Origin: Fibrobacter sp. UWB16
GTDB lineage: Bacteria; Fibrobacterota; Fibrobacteria; Fibrobacterales; Fibrobacteraceae
Length of the DNA stretch: 64,000 nt
Direction of reading: 5' to 3'
Assembly (NCBI RefSeq): GCF_900215325.1
Contig: NZ_OCMS01000002.1
Coordinates: 186,001 to 250,000 of the forward strand
Positions 15,640-24,863 of the stretch are shown piece after piece. Each line of letters starts with the position of its first letter. Position 1 is the first letter of the stretch. The translations under genes were made by a program, and so were the position numbers. The notes beneath the pieces are model-generated. The model was not told where the DNA came from. It saw nothing but the letters and a program-made list of their open reading frames with translations, and ran no database searches.

Positions 15640-16548
15640 ATGAATAAGAAATTTTTTAAAGTTGCTGACCATGTTTTTTGTGTCGAGGCTTGCGATGAAT
15701 TGCTCTCGCAAATGAGCAATTATGCGCCTTTTGAGGTGGATTTTTGCGATGCGAGCTGTGAAAAGCCTGTGTTTTCGCTTGCTGTGCAAGAGGCTTCTGC
15801 GCCAGCGTTTACCGAGGAAACCCGCCAAGAAGATGAGGGCCAGTCCATTGTATGTGGGCGTACGGCAGAAGGCTTGCCGGTATTTGACTTTTGGCTTTTG
15901 GATAAGTCGACGGGCGTGCTTGTTTGTGAAAAGGATTTTAAGCACGCGGTACTGTTTTTAGGCGAGAAATGCGATGGTGCGGCGATTACCGGAATGCGCC
16001 AGTTTGCGCTGAACAATGCGATTATGGTCTTGTATGCTCTTGCGACTGCGGGGCTTGACACTGCGTTGTTCCATGCGGCGTGCGTGTGCTACAAGGGGCG
16101 TGGCTATTTGTTCTTGGGCAAGAGCGGTACGGGCAAAAGTACGCATGCAAGGCTTTGGCTCAAGTACATTGAGGGTACGGAGCTGTTCAATGACGATAAC
16201 CCTGTAGTGCGTTTGTTCGAAAAAGACGGCAAAAAGGTTGCGATAGCTTATGGCTCGCCGTGGAGCGGTAAAACGCCTTGCTACAAGAATGTCAAATTTG
16301 AACTGGGCGGTTTTGTGCTTTTGTCGCAGGCTCCGTTCAACAAGATTTCCCCGTTGAAAGGTGTGTCTGCGTATGCGGCGATTATGCCGGGAATTTCGGG
16401 AATGCGCTGGGACAAGAAAATTGCCGATGGTTTGCACCTCACGCAAAACGGGCTTGCCTCGAATGTACCGATATGGCATTTGGAATGCTTGCCGGATGAA
16501 GAGGCTGCAAAGCTTTGCTGCCAGACGATTGCTCGTGAGATTCAATGA
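15640..16548 (+). CDS. HPr kinase-like P-loop protein
   Basis: A 302-residue protein related to the kinase domain of HPr kinase/phosphorylase but lacking its N-terminal domain. FHAACV precedes the P-loop GKSGTGKST (160-168). FNDDNPVV (about 187-194) and AYGSPWSGKTP follow, typical of the HPrK-like proteins found in peptide-modification loci. One characterised relative phosphorylates the C-terminal serine of the lasso precursor paeninodin. The 53-residue peptide here does not end in serine, so the target differs or lies elsewhere. The stop overlaps the next start (ATGA). Confidence 0.8.
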   Translation: MNKKFFKVADHVFCVEACDELLSQMSNYAPFEVDFCDASCEKPVFSLAVQEASAPAFTEETRQEDEGQSIVCGRTAEGLPVFDFWLLDKSTGVLVCEKDFKHAVLFLGEKCDGAAITGMRQFALNNAIMVLYALATAGLDTALFHAACVCYKGRGYLFLGKSGTGKSTHARLWLKYIEGTELFNDDNPVVRLFEKDGKKVAIAYGSPWSGKTPCYKNVKFELGGFVLLSQAPFNKISPLKGVSAYAAIMPGISGMRWDKKIADGLHLTQNGLASNVPIWHLECLPDEEAAKLCCQTIAREIQ

Positions 16549-17024
16549 TGGATTCCGCGAAAAAAAGTGATGCGCTCATCATGGCCGAGGCGATTCGCCT
16601 AGTGGGCGAGGGCGTGAGCGTTACGTTCCCGGTGAACGGTCGTAGCATGTTGCCGTTTATCGTGGGCGGCCGCGATAGCGTGATTCTGGAAAAGCCTGTG
16701 GACCTGCGCGTAGGCGATGTGGTGCTGGCGCATGCAATCCCGGATAATGTCGCGCATTTGGAAAATGCTGAAAAACATTATGTTATCCATAGAATCGTTG
16801 CACTCTCGGGTGATGATGTGGTCCTCATGGGTGATGGAAACCTGGTGCAGCGGGAATACTGCAAGCGGTCTGAGGTCTATGCCAAGGTGGTTTGCGTGGT
16901 CAAGCCGAACGGAAAAAAATGCTTGCAGAGCGCGTGGCGTTCTCGGATTGCATCTAAAATATGGTATATTCTTTTGCCAGTGAGAAATTATTTACTTTGG
17001 ATTTATAGAAAGGTGAAAAAATGA
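16545..17024 (+). CDS. S26-type signal peptidase-like protein (S24/S26 family)
   Basis: A 159-residue peptidase-like protein. NGRSMLPFI carries the nucleophile Ser34. HYVIHRIV supplies His82 where bacterial type I signal peptidases have Lys, as in SipW and eukaryotic signal peptidases. DVVLMGDGN and a DLRVGDVVLAH strand complete the fold. Only the C-terminus is hydrophobic (WYILLPVRNYLLWIY), so any anchoring is C-terminal. The start overlaps the kinase gene and the end overlaps the PqqD-like gene. A likely job is cleavage of the leader from the cluster's peptide; this is inference. Confidence 0.78.
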   Translation: MMDSAKKSDALIMAEAIRLVGEGVSVTFPVNGRSMLPFIVGGRDSVILEKPVDLRVGDVVLAHAIPDNVAHLENAEKHYVIHRIVALSGDDVVLMGDGNLVQREYCKRSEVYAKVVCVVKPNGKKCLQSAWRSRIASKIWYILLPVRNYLLWIYRKVKK

Positions 17025-17290
17025 AAATTAAGAACGGTTTTGTATTGCGCGATGTGTGCGGTGAACAGGTTATCATGGGCGAGGGCATTGGTGCCTTGGA
17101 TTTTGGCCGCCTTTTGTGTTTGAACGAAACGGCTGCATGGCTTTGGAAACAGGCCGAACAGCAAGGTGATTTTACTGTGGAATCGCTTGCTCAGGTGCTT
17201 TGCAACGAATATGACGTGAGCGAAGAACAGGCCAGGGTCGATGTCGCTGCGATTGTCGGTGAATGGCAAAAGGTGAACGTGCTCGAATGA
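17021..17290 (+). CDS. PqqD-like peptide-binding protein (RRE fold)
   Basis: An 89-residue protein of the PqqD family, the winged-helix RiPP recognition element that binds leader peptides for modifying enzymes. Features are an N-terminal beta hairpin (FVLRDVCGEQVIM), RLLCLNETAAWLWKQ (the LN..A..iW motif of PqqD) and a helical end with VDVAAIVGEWQKVNVLE. It is encoded with ATGA overlaps on both sides, which implies fixed co-production with the peptidase and the exporter. It is the strongest indicator that the cluster handles a leader-bearing peptide. Confidence 0.82.
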   Translation: MKIKNGFVLRDVCGEQVIMGEGIGALDFGRLLCLNETAAWLWKQAEQQGDFTVESLAQVLCNEYDVSEEQARVDVAAIVGEWQKVNVLE

Positions 17291-18957
17291 AGTATGTCGC
17301 TTGGCTGTGGCGCGGAACAAAAGATGTTCGCGTAAATATCGTCATCCGCATTTTGGCGGGGACCGCGCGCGTAGCGTGTGGCCTTTTGATGATATGGCTC
17401 AGCAAGCGGTTTATCGACGAGACGATTCGCACCGGGACGCAAGACGACATTTTGCAGATGATTTTGTTCTTGGTGCTTACGGTTGTGGGGACGATTGTCC
17501 TTAGGCTTCTGTATTACTACATGACGGCCGCTGCGACGGTCAAAAAGACGAATGCGCTTAGGCTGTTCTATTTTGGTACGCTGTTCAGGCGTAAGCTTTT
17601 TGATGGCCATGAACTGCATTCGGGCGATGTGTCTTCGAGGCTTTCGAAGGATATCGAAACGGTATCGACTTCTATTATCGATACGATTCCGCAGATGGCG
17701 GTGACCGGAATCCAGCTTGTGGGCGCGTTTTTGCTGATGCGCTGGTTCGATGCGCGGTTGGCGTGGGCGCTGTTGCTGCTGACCCCTGTGCTGGTCGTGG
17801 TAGGGAAGCTGATTTCTCGGCGCTTGCGTAATATGACGCTTGAAATTCGCGAAGGCGAAAGCCGCATCCAGATGCAGGTGCAGGAGGGCGTGGAATACAA
17901 CGCCGTGTTGCGCTCGCTCGAAAGCGAAAACTGGGTGCTGGAACGCCTTGGTTTAAAACAAAATAAGCTTGAAGGCGATGTCCTGCGCCGGACGCGTTTT
18001 ACGGCGGTGGCTCGGTTTGCGATTGGCTCTGCGTTTGGGCTTGGGTACTTGCTTGCCTTTATTTGGGGCGGCCTTGGGTTGCGCAATGGGACGATTACGT
18101 TTGGCGTGATGACGTCTTTTTTGCAGCTGGTCGGGCAAATCCAGCACCCGATTTTGACGTTGCTTGGGATGGTGCCGCAGCTGGTGCATTCGACGGCTAG
18201 CATTGACCGCTTGGATGAACTGGAAAAAGGCGCTGACGAGACTCCGGGGGAATCGCGCGCGGAAGAGCATTTGGGAGTGCGCGCGGAATCGCTGTCGGGA
18301 ATGTGCCCTGAAATGCGCGCGCGGCTCGGGTTGCGCTTGGACAACGTAAGTTTTGGGTATAAGGGTGGGGACCGCGAAGTGGTATGCGGGTTCTCGCACG
18401 ATTTTAAGCCGGGGAGCAAAAACGCTATCATGGGCGAGACGGGCAAGGGCAAGACGACGTTGTTTAGGCTTTTGCTTGGGTTTATCAAGCCCGATTTTGG
18501 TAGGATTGAACTTTATACGGAACGCGAGAATGTGGCTGTTTCGGAGGCGACCCGTTCGAATTTTGTGTACGTGCCTCAGGGCAATACGCTGATGAACGGC
18601 TCCGTGCGCTATAATCTGCAACTTGCAAAACCGGCTGCGACCGATGACGAGATGAAGCGTGTCTTGCATATTGCCTGCGCTGAATTTGTGAATGATTTGC
18701 CGAACGGGCTGGACTGCGAAATCGGCGAACGCGGGCATGGACTTAGCGAAGGCCAGGCTCAGCGTATTGCGATTGCTCGTGGGCTTTTGCGCCCGGGCAG
18801 CATTTTGCTTTTTGATGAAATCAGCTCGTCGCTGGACGAGGCGACCGAGGCGGAGCTTTACCGTCGGCTGTTCGAGGCCTTCCCGGAAAAGACTATGCTT
18901 TTTGTGACGCACAGGACCGCCGTTTGCGAAATGTGTGACGAAACCGTAAGGTTATAA
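17287..18957 (+). CDS. ABC transporter, fused permease and ATPase (peptide exporter type)
   Basis: A 556-residue half-transporter with an N-terminal six-helix membrane domain and a C-terminal ATPase. Walker A is GETGKGKTT (about 382-390), the Q-loop region is VYVPQGNTLMNGSV, the signature is LSEGQAQR (about 485) and Walker B is ILLFDEISSSLD (about 506), followed by the H-loop FVTHRTA. No C39 peptidase domain is present at the N-terminus, so leader removal would need a separate enzyme, fitting the S26-like gene upstream. A linker rich in Arg/Glu (about 318-345) sits between the domains. The start overlaps the PqqD-like stop (ATGA). Confidence 0.88.
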   Translation: MKYVAWLWRGTKDVRVNIVIRILAGTARVACGLLMIWLSKRFIDETIRTGTQDDILQMILFLVLTVVGTIVLRLLYYYMTAAATVKKTNALRLFYFGTLFRRKLFDGHELHSGDVSSRLSKDIETVSTSIIDTIPQMAVTGIQLVGAFLLMRWFDARLAWALLLLTPVLVVVGKLISRRLRNMTLEIREGESRIQMQVQEGVEYNAVLRSLESENWVLERLGLKQNKLEGDVLRRTRFTAVARFAIGSAFGLGYLLAFIWGGLGLRNGTITFGVMTSFLQLVGQIQHPILTLLGMVPQLVHSTASIDRLDELEKGADETPGESRAEEHLGVRAESLSGMCPEMRARLGLRLDNVSFGYKGGDREVVCGFSHDFKPGSKNAIMGETGKGKTTLFRLLLGFIKPDFGRIELYTERENVAVSEATRSNFVYVPQGNTLMNGSVRYNLQLAKPAATDDEMKRVLHIACAEFVNDLPNGLDCEIGERGHGLSEGQAQRIAIARGLLRPGSILLFDEISSSLDEATEAELYRRLFEAFPEKTMLFVTHRTAVCEMCDETVRL

Positions 18958-18984
18958 GTCTGCTGTGATAAGTGTGTAAGGAGG

Positions 18985-19006
18985 TTCCCGCTTTCGCGGG
19001 AATGAC
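18985..19006. repeat. Short palindromic repeat (TTCCCGC/GCGGGAA ... GAC)
   Basis: Stem ttcccgc (18985-18991) and gcgggaa (18996-19002), followed by tgac. It is a sister of the units at 47729 and 60046: the same GTC flank with a single longer stem. Confidence 0.75.
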
Positions 19007-19090
19007 AGAAAGGGTTGTTTCAAAAAAATCCTCTGAATCGTTGCTTTTGAAACGCTGGCGTGTTATTTTTTGAATAGGGATGGTTTTTGG

Positions 19091-19114
19091 AACGGCTGAA
19101 AAAGCCGTTTTTTC
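19091..19114 (+). terminator. Terminator ending the peptide/ABC cluster
   Basis: aacggct (19091-19097), gaaaa loop, agccgtt (19103-19109), then TTTT. It lies downstream of the ABC gene and upstream of the sigma-54 promoter of clpB, so it separates the two transcripts. Confidence 0.8.
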
Positions 19115-19150
19115 GCTGAAAATCGCGATTTTAGGGAGCTAGGGGCGTTT

Positions 19151-19166
19151 TGGCACGCCATTTGCA
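19151..19166 (+). promoter_or_regulatory. Sigma-54 (RpoN) promoter of clpB
   Basis: TGGCACGCCATTTGCA matches the -24/-12 consensus TGGCACG-N4-TTGCA exactly. GG is at 19152-19153 and GC at 19164-19165, with the required 10 bp between. The predicted start is near 19177, about 25 bases before the clpB ATG. Sigma-54 promoters need an activator ATPase; no binding site for one was identified upstream. Confidence 0.85.
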
Positions 19167-19201
19167 TAGGGTAAGGCGTAAAAAAAGAAAGAAGGTCTAT
19201 T

Positions 19202-21769
19202 ATGTCAGATTTTACTAACGATGCAGAAAAGGTCTTGGCCAAGGCGCAGAGCTTGCGCGACCGCTGTTCGCACTCCTATTTGGGTGCGGCTCATTTGGCC
19301 GTTGGTCTTGTTGAAGGCCCTGATGCAACCCTGAAGAAACTCTATAAATCTAAAGGGGTGAAGACCTCGGAACTCCGAGGCCGTTTGGAACCGTTTGTCC
19401 AGAAAATCCCGCGCATGGAAGGCGTAAACCCGGATGTGGAACCGGATAGCGACTTGAACCGTATTTTGCGTGCCGCTGTGCAGGCGGCTCGTCAGGTCAG
19501 CCGTATGGTAACGCCGGGCGATTTGCTCGTGGCTTTGATGAAGTTCTCGGGCGACCGTGGACTGGCGAAGGTCTTTGAAGATGCTCTTGGCTCGACCGAA
19601 GTGGTGGAAACTTGGCTTTCAGATCCGTTTGCGGGTGCCGCAAATGCCGAAGAACAGTCTCCGCTGAAACTTTATGGCCGTGAACTCGTGGAAATGGCGG
19701 CTGATGGAAAGCTCTCGCCGGTGATTGGCCGTGAAGAAGAAATCCGCCGTGTGATTTTGATTTTGAGCCGTAAGACAAAGAACAATCCGTGCTTGGTCGG
19801 TGAACCGGGCGTGGGTAAGACGGCTATTGTTGAAGGCCTTGCCGAACGTATTTACCGCGGCGACGTGCCGGATGCGTTGAAGGGCAAGAAGGTCTTTGCA
19901 CTTGATTTGTCTGCCTTGATGGCGGGCGCCAAGTACCGTGGCGACTTTGAAGAACGTCTCAAATCTGTGATTGATGCTATCGAAGAAGATGGCAACACGC
20001 TTATGTTCATCGACGAACTCCACAACATTGTGGGGGCGGGCAAGACCGAAGGCTCGATGGACTTGGGCAATATGCTTAAGCCGAAACTTGCTCGTGGCGA
20101 ACTCCATTGCATTGGTGCAACGACGACTCAGGAATACCGCAAGTACATCGAAAAGGATTCCGCTTTGGAACGTCGATTCCAGCCGGTGCAGGTCTCTGAA
20201 CCGAGCGAAGACGAAGCAATTTCCATCTTGCGTGGCATTAAGGATGGCTTTGATGCGCACCATGGCGTGCGTCTGCACGATAACGCGCTCGTGGCTGCTG
20301 TGAAGCTTTCGAACCGTTACATCAGTGACCGATTCCTCCCGGATAAGGCCATTGACTTGATCGACGAGGCGGCAAGCCTTGTGAAAACGCAGATGGATAC
20401 GGTCCCGGAAGCGCTTGATACCTTACAGCGTAAGGAACTCCAGATGAAGATCGAAGAGCAGGCGCTTTCGAAGGAAACGGATGAAGCGAGCGTCAAGCGC
20501 TTGAAAGAACTCCGTGAAGACCTTGCCGTGACCGACGCTGCCGTCAAGCAGATGCAGGAACGTTGGCAGGACCGCCGTGCCGCATTTGCCGAAGTACAGG
20601 ACTTGAAGAAATCCTTGAAGGCTGCAAAGGACGAGATGGAACAGGCCGAAGCCCGTTACGACTTGAACCGTGCTGCTGAACTCAAGTACAACAAGATCGT
20701 GAACATCGAAAAGGAACTGGCTCAAAAGACCGAAGCGCTCCGCAAGAGTGCCGAAGAAGGTGGCTTGAGCGAAGAAGTGACCGAAGAGACGATTGCGCTT
20801 GTGGTGAGCCGTTGGACAGGCATTCCGGTGACAAAGCTTTGCGAAGGCGAAAAGGCAAAGTTGTTGCACTTGGACGAACGTCTGCATGCTCGCGTGATTG
20901 GCCAGGACGAAGCTGTTGAAGCCGTGTCCGAAGCGATTTTGCGTAACCGTAGCGGCCTCTCCCGTGAAAATGCGCCGATTGGAAGCTTCCTCTTCTTGGG
21001 TCCGACGGGCGTGGGTAAGACGGAACTTGCAAAGGCATTGGCTGTGGAACTTTTCGATAGCGAAAACGCACTTGTCCGTATCGACATGAGCGAATACATG
21101 GAAAAACATAGCGTTAGCCGTTTGATCGGTGCTCCTCCGGGATACGTGGGCTATGAAGAAGGCGGTCAGCTGACCGAAGCTGTGCGTACGCATCCGTACT
21201 GCGTGATTTTGCTCGACGAAATCGAAAAGGCGCACCCGGACGTGTTCAATACGCTGTTGCAGGTGCTCGATGACGGTCGTTTGACGGACGGCAAGGGTCG
21301 TACGGTGAACTTCAAGAACACCTTGATTTTGATGACCTCGAATCTGGGTGCCGAGAAGTTCCGCTTGAGTGCGGCTAACGCCAAGAACGGTGAACCGCCG
21401 CAGGTTGCGCTTGCGGATGTCGAAGCCGACTTGCATGCATTCTTCCGCCCGGAATTCTTGAACCGTTTGGACGAAGTGCTTGTGTTCCAGAGCCTCTCGA
21501 AGAAGCAAATTCGCGAAATCGTGAAACTCAAATTTGCGGATTTGGCGAACCGCGCTGCCCGTCAGGACTTGGTGCTTACGCTTTCGGATGCGGCACTTGA
21601 TGCAATTGCGGAAGGTGCTTACCAGCCGGAATTTGGCGCACGCCCGATTCAGCGTTACATCGAACGCAACATTGAACGTCCGTTGAGCCACGCTATACTC
21701 TCGGGAACCGTGAGTGCGGCAAAGCCTGCCGTGGTGGACTACAAGGACGGAATGTTTGTAGTGAAGTAA
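19202..21769 (+). CDS. clpB: ATP-dependent disaggregase ClpB
   Basis: ClpB rescues aggregated proteins with DnaK. The 855-residue protein has all domains in order: N-domain, first AAA+ module ([28 protein letters not shown]), a coiled-coil M domain (about 400-520, the mark of ClpB against ClpA/ClpC), second AAA+ module ([40 protein letters not shown]) and the ClpB-type C-terminus ([17 protein letters not shown]). The ribosome site gaaggtc precedes the ATG. An exact sigma-54 promoter upstream points to RpoN-dependent rather than the usual heat-shock sigma control. Confidence 0.96.
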   Translation: MSDFTNDAEKVLAKAQSLRDRCSHSYLGAAHLAVGLVEGPDATLKKLYKSKGVKTSELRGRLEPFVQKIPRMEGVNPDVEPDSDLNRILRAAVQAARQVSRMVTPGDLLVALMKFSGDRGLAKVFEDALGSTEVVETWLSDPFAGAANAEEQSPLKLYGRELVEMAADGKLSPVIGREEEIRRVILILSRKTKNNPCLVGEPGVGKTAIVEGLAERIYRGDVPDALKGKKVFALDLSALMAGAKYRGDFEERLKSVIDAIEEDGNTLMFIDELHNIVGAGKTEGSMDLGNMLKPKLARGELHCIGATTTQEYRKYIEKDSALERRFQPVQVSEPSEDEAISILRGIKDGFDAHHGVRLHDNALVAAVKLSNRYISDRFLPDKAIDLIDEAASLVKTQMDTVPEALDTLQRKELQMKIEEQALSKETDEASVKRLKELREDLAVTDAAVKQMQERWQDRRAAFAEVQDLKKSLKAAKDEMEQAEARYDLNRAAELKYNKIVNIEKELAQKTEALRKSAEEGGLSEEVTEETIALVVSRWTGIPVTKLCEGEKAKLLHLDERLHARVIGQDEAVEAVSEAILRNRSGLSRENAPIGSFLFLGPTGVGKTELAKALAVELFDSENALVRIDMSEYMEKHSVSRLIGAPPGYVGYEEGGQLTEAVRTHPYCVILLDEIEKAHPDVFNTLLQVLDDGRLTDGKGRTVNFKNTLILMTSNLGAEKFRLSAANAKNGEPPQVALADVEADLHAFFRPEFLNRLDEVLVFQSLSKKQIREIVKLKFADLANRAARQDLVLTLSDAALDAIAEGAYQPEFGARPIQRYIERNIERPLSHAILSGTVSAAKPAVVDYKDGMFVVK

Positions 21770-21787
21770 TAGGTGGTAGACAGAGGC

Positions 21788-21887
21788 GTCATCCTGAGTG
21801 AAGAACCGTTAGGTTCGTATCGAAGGATCCAGTAAAATTATTCGCTAGAAATAACTGGATTCCTCGTCCTAACGGACTCGGAATGAC
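21788..21887. repeat. REP-like inverted pair
   Basis: The left unit has an enlarged inner hairpin (GAACC-GTTA-GGTTC). The right unit is the ATTCC/GGAAT hairpin with inner GTCC/GGAC. The centre (ttattcgctagaaataa) is nearly the same as in the pair at 8762. It separates clpB from the convergent barrel-like gene. Confidence 0.88.
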
Positions 21888-21912
21888 GTTGCTGCTCACT
21901 GCGGCGAAGTTG

Positions 21913-22611
21913 CTATAAAGCTGTCATAACGTAAAGAGCAATGGTCTTACGATCATTGTTCTTTTCTTGCATGACGCCCACGTCGAAGTCGATACGGACG
22001 TGCGTACCGCCAAAGGTAAGTTCAATCTTCGGGATAATGTCAACCATGAAGTCGTCCTTGAGGTTACCCACGCTAGCCGATGAGGTGACTTCAAGGAACA
22101 TGCGGAGAACTTGTCCGAACACGATTGTCGGAATCATGGATGCCGAGAACTTTACGTAGCCGTCTTTGCCGGTTGCACCGTCAAGGAAACCTGCGCGGAG
22201 TTCGTAGTAGTTTGCGAAGCACTTCGCGATAAACTGTTGCGTGCCGATGGTGAATGCCAAGGCGCTTTGGCTTGTTTCACTCAAGTCGAGATAGCCGTCA
22301 AATGCGATGAAAGAGCTTGGCTTGTAGCGGTAACGGACGCCAATGTCCAAGGCGGTGTTGATTTCTTCGAGCTGACCATAAGTGTTGATGTCGAGTTTTG
22401 CACCGACGTCGAATTCTTTGTTGAGTCTAGTCGTGAAGTTGATGGGGAAAAGCACATCGGAATTGAACGGAGAGCGGATGCCGACACCGACGCCAATCTT
22501 TGGGGATGGGCGGCTTTCGGGGCCAAAGTTGTAGCGCATGTCCCAGAAATGGTCCACTGCAAAAGCATTTGTTACTAAAATCGCAAATAGCAGGCAAAGA
22601 ATGTGTTTCAT
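21913..22611 (-). CDS. Exported protein, probable outer-membrane beta-barrel
   Basis: About 232 residues with a signal peptide (MKHILCLLFAILVTNAFA) and a body of alternating strands (GVGVGIRSPF, RLNKEFDVGAKLDIN, DIGVRYRYKPSSFIAFDGYLDL) that end in aromatic residues, as in small barrels. I placed the start at ATG 22611, directly before the basic signal start; an ATG at 22617 and a TTG at 22620 are alternatives. The gene is divergent from hisC, with about 65 bp between starts. No family identified. Confidence 0.65.
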   Translation of the reverse strand: MKHILCLLFAILVTNAFAVDHFWDMRYNFGPESRPSPKIGVGVGIRSPFNSDVLFPINFTTRLNKEFDVGAKLDINTYGQLEEINTALDIGVRYRYKPSSFIAFDGYLDLSETSQSALAFTIGTQQFIAKCFANYYELRAGFLDGATGKDGYVKFSASMIPTIVFGQVLRMFLEVTSSASVGNLKDDFMVDIIPKIELTFGGTHVRIDFDVGVMQEKNNDRKTIALYVMTAL

Positions 22612-22677
22612 GTCCATCAAAGTTAGATAAATCGTTTGGTAAAAGCTAAATTTACACGCGTTAAAATGGAGGTATTT

Positions 22678-23763
22678 GTGGTCGAACCGCGTCCAGAACT
22701 TTCAAAACTTTCCGATTACGTCCCGGGCAAGTCCATCGACGAAATTCGTGAACGTTATGGTCTTAAGAATGTTGTAAAGCTTGCGTCTAACGAAAACCCG
22801 TTAGGTGCTTCCCCGAAGGCGGTGGAAGCGTTCCACGAAATTGCAAATTCGTTGCACTTGTACCCGCGCGGCGATGCTCCGAAGCTCATTGATGCCATTG
22901 CAAAGATGTATGGCGTTTCTACCAACCAGATTGTGATTGGTAACGGTTCCGATGAAATCATCGATATGGTGGGCAAGGCTTTTATCCGCCAGGGTGACAA
23001 TTGCGTGGGCATCACGCCGACGTTCTCCGTGTACAAGTTTACGACGCTTTCGAACGGTGCTGATTTTATTGGTGTTGGCGAAGGTGACGAAAAGGCTTCG
23101 CTGGATAAGCTCGCTGCTGCAGTCAATGATAAGACTCGCGTGGCTTTCATTTGCAACCCGAACAACCCGACCGGTCACTATTACACCGAAGCAGAAATTC
23201 GCAGCTTCCTTGATAAAGTGCCGTCGAGCGTTCTCGTGTTCTTGGATGAAGCTTACGCTGAATTTGCTACGGCTGCAGATTATCCGAAGATGGCTCCGCT
23301 GCTTTCGGAATACCCGAACTTGTTCCTCAACCGCACTTTCAGCAAAATTTACGGTTTGGCTGGGCTCCGCGTGGGTTATGCGATGGCAAGTGTTGAAGTT
23401 GTCCGCGCCATGTGGAAAATTAAGCCGCCGTTTGACGTGAACCAGGCTGCTCAGGTGGCTGCTGTGGCTGCTCTTTCTGATACGGCTCACGTTGAAACGA
23501 CTCGCAAGAACAACGCTATTGGCTTTGAATACTTGAATCGCGAACTTAGTGCGCTTGGCTTCAAGGTTCTCCCGACGCAGGCAAACTTTATTTGCGTGCA
23601 CATCGGTGAACGTGCTAAGGAACTCGTTTCGTTCTTGGAACAGAACGGTATGATCGTTCGTGGCCTTACGAGCTTTGGCATGCCGGAACACATCCGCATC
23701 ACGGTCGGCAAGCCCGAAGAAAACGAACTCCTCGTTTCGCTTGTCAAGAAGTGGGTCGGCTAG
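22678..23763 (+). CDS. hisC: Histidinol-phosphate aminotransferase HisC
   Basis: PLP enzyme of histidine synthesis that interconverts imidazole acetol phosphate and histidinol phosphate. Motifs are KLASNENPLGASP, CNPNNPTGHYY, FLDEAYAEF and the PLP lysine in RTFSKIYGLAGLRVGY (Lys223). I chose the GTG at 22678 because a ggaggt ribosome site lies 4-5 bases upstream and it gives 361 residues beginning MVEPRPELSKL, a typical HisC start. An in-frame ATG at 22666 overlaps that ribosome site. hisN follows 9 bp later, so the pair provides two consecutive histidine steps. Confidence 0.94.
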   Translation: MVEPRPELSKLSDYVPGKSIDEIRERYGLKNVVKLASNENPLGASPKAVEAFHEIANSLHLYPRGDAPKLIDAIAKMYGVSTNQIVIGNGSDEIIDMVGKAFIRQGDNCVGITPTFSVYKFTTLSNGADFIGVGEGDEKASLDKLAAAVNDKTRVAFICNPNNPTGHYYTEAEIRSFLDKVPSSVLVFLDEAYAEFATAADYPKMAPLLSEYPNLFLNRTFSKIYGLAGLRVGYAMASVEVVRAMWKIKPPFDVNQAAQVAAVAALSDTAHVETTRKNNAIGFEYLNRELSALGFKVLPTQANFICVHIGERAKELVSFLEQNGMIVRGLTSFGMPEHIRITVGKPEENELLVSLVKKWVG

Positions 23764-23772
23764 GAGCTTGCT

Positions 23773-24612
23773 ATGGAAAATCGCGAAATTGCAAAGGCCG
23801 GTGTCTCTCCCGAGAATCTGGAACTCTTGAAGATTGCGCTCAAGACGGCGGAACTTGCCGAAGAGAATATCCTCAAGTTTTACCAGAACGATGTTGGTGT
23901 CGAATGGAAGGCGGATAAGACTCCCGTGACGATTGCGGACAAGGGAACGGAAGAACTCGCCCGCAAATTCTGGGCGAAGGAAACTCCCGGCTTTGGCGTC
24001 ATTGGCGAAGAATTCGGTATTGAAAGCCCAGATGCGGAATACCAGTGGGTGATTGACCCGATTGACGGCACCAAGTCGTTTATCCATGGTGTGCCTTTGT
24101 TCGGAACGCTGATTGGCCTTTATCACAAGAATGTCCCCATTGCGAGCGTGATTCGTTTACCGGCAATGAAGAGCGCTGTGTGGGCGGTGAATGGCGGCGG
24201 TGCATTCTTGGACGGTCGCGAAGTTCATGCTTCGAAAGTTTCGCAGTTGAGTGATGCGCTAGTGCTTTCGGGAACGGTAAACACGATGGAAGATAAGGGC
24301 TTTGGCGAAGGCTTTACGAAACTCCGCCGCAGTGCCCGCTTGCATCGCGGTTGGGGTGATTGTTACGGCTATTACCTTGTGGCTGCTGGCCGTGCCGAAA
24401 TCATGGTGGATCCGGTTGTTTCGCTGTGGGACATTGCTCCGTTCCCGCTCTTGATGAAGGAAGCGGGCGGTAAGTTCAGTACCATTGACGGTAAGACCGA
24501 GCTCTTTGATGCCAACGGCAAGCCGACGGCTCCGATTTACGAGGGTTTCACGAGCATCGCGACGAACGGGCTGTTGCACGACGTTGCACTGGATTGCCTT
24601 ACACGTCATTGA
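23773..24612 (+). CDS. hisN: Histidinol-phosphatase of the inositol monophosphatase family (HisN type)
   Basis: A 279-residue Mg-dependent phosphatase of the IMPase fold. GEEFGIE and WVIDPIDGTKSFIHGVPLFG hold the metal ligands. RGWGDCYGYYLVAAGRAEIM and the second metal site SLWDIAPFPLLMKEAGG follow. The KSFIHG and GDCYGY signatures are typical of HisN histidinol-phosphate phosphatases rather than inositol phosphatases. Position directly behind hisC supports conversion of histidinol phosphate to histidinol. A general inositol monophosphatase is the alternative. Confidence 0.88.
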   Translation: MENREIAKAGVSPENLELLKIALKTAELAEENILKFYQNDVGVEWKADKTPVTIADKGTEELARKFWAKETPGFGVIGEEFGIESPDAEYQWVIDPIDGTKSFIHGVPLFGTLIGLYHKNVPIASVIRLPAMKSAVWAVNGGGAFLDGREVHASKVSQLSDALVLSGTVNTMEDKGFGEGFTKLRRSARLHRGWGDCYGYYLVAAGRAEIMVDPVVSLWDIAPFPLLMKEAGGKFSTIDGKTELFDANGKPTAPIYEGFTSIATNGLLHDVALDCLTRH

Positions 24613-24644
24613 GCAACCATGTTTCTGCATCACTCGGCTTCTTC

Positions 24645-24809
24645 GTCATTCCCCTAACGGGGCTTGACTGCTGCGGTTATCCAATACGAACGCAAGCGTT
24701 CGTGCTGTTCTAACCTTGCATGTCATTCTGAAGGCTGAAAGCCTGAAGAATCTAGTTAAATTAAGTAACCACAAGATTTGACTGGATCCTTCGCTTTGCT
24801 CAGGATGAC
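24645..24809. repeat. Palindromic repeats after hisN
   Basis: 24645-24663 is a short unit (gtcatt, cccc-taac-gggg). 24722-24809 is a REP-like pair. Its left hairpin is ATTCT/AGAAT with inner AGGCT/AGCCT, and its right hairpin is ATCCT/AGGAT with inner GC/GC. Different stems with the same layout show compensatory change. Nothing else is seen in the 251-bp gap before comEC. Confidence 0.85.
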
Positions 24810-24863
24810 GGTGAGTGAGGTGTTTCGGGATGACGAAGTGCAAAGCGTGTCAGTATGATGTCT

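Noticed and set aside
12149-18957. Lasso peptide cluster
   Set aside because: No B2-type transglutaminase-like protease and no asparagine-synthetase-like cyclase, so the lasso pathway is incomplete. Only the accessory enzymes resemble lasso tailoring genes.
20423-21691. 422-codon antisense frame in clpB, and similar long antisense frames in hisF, hisC and tldD
   Set aside because: Shadows produced by codon bias in highly conserved genes; no motif or ribosome site.
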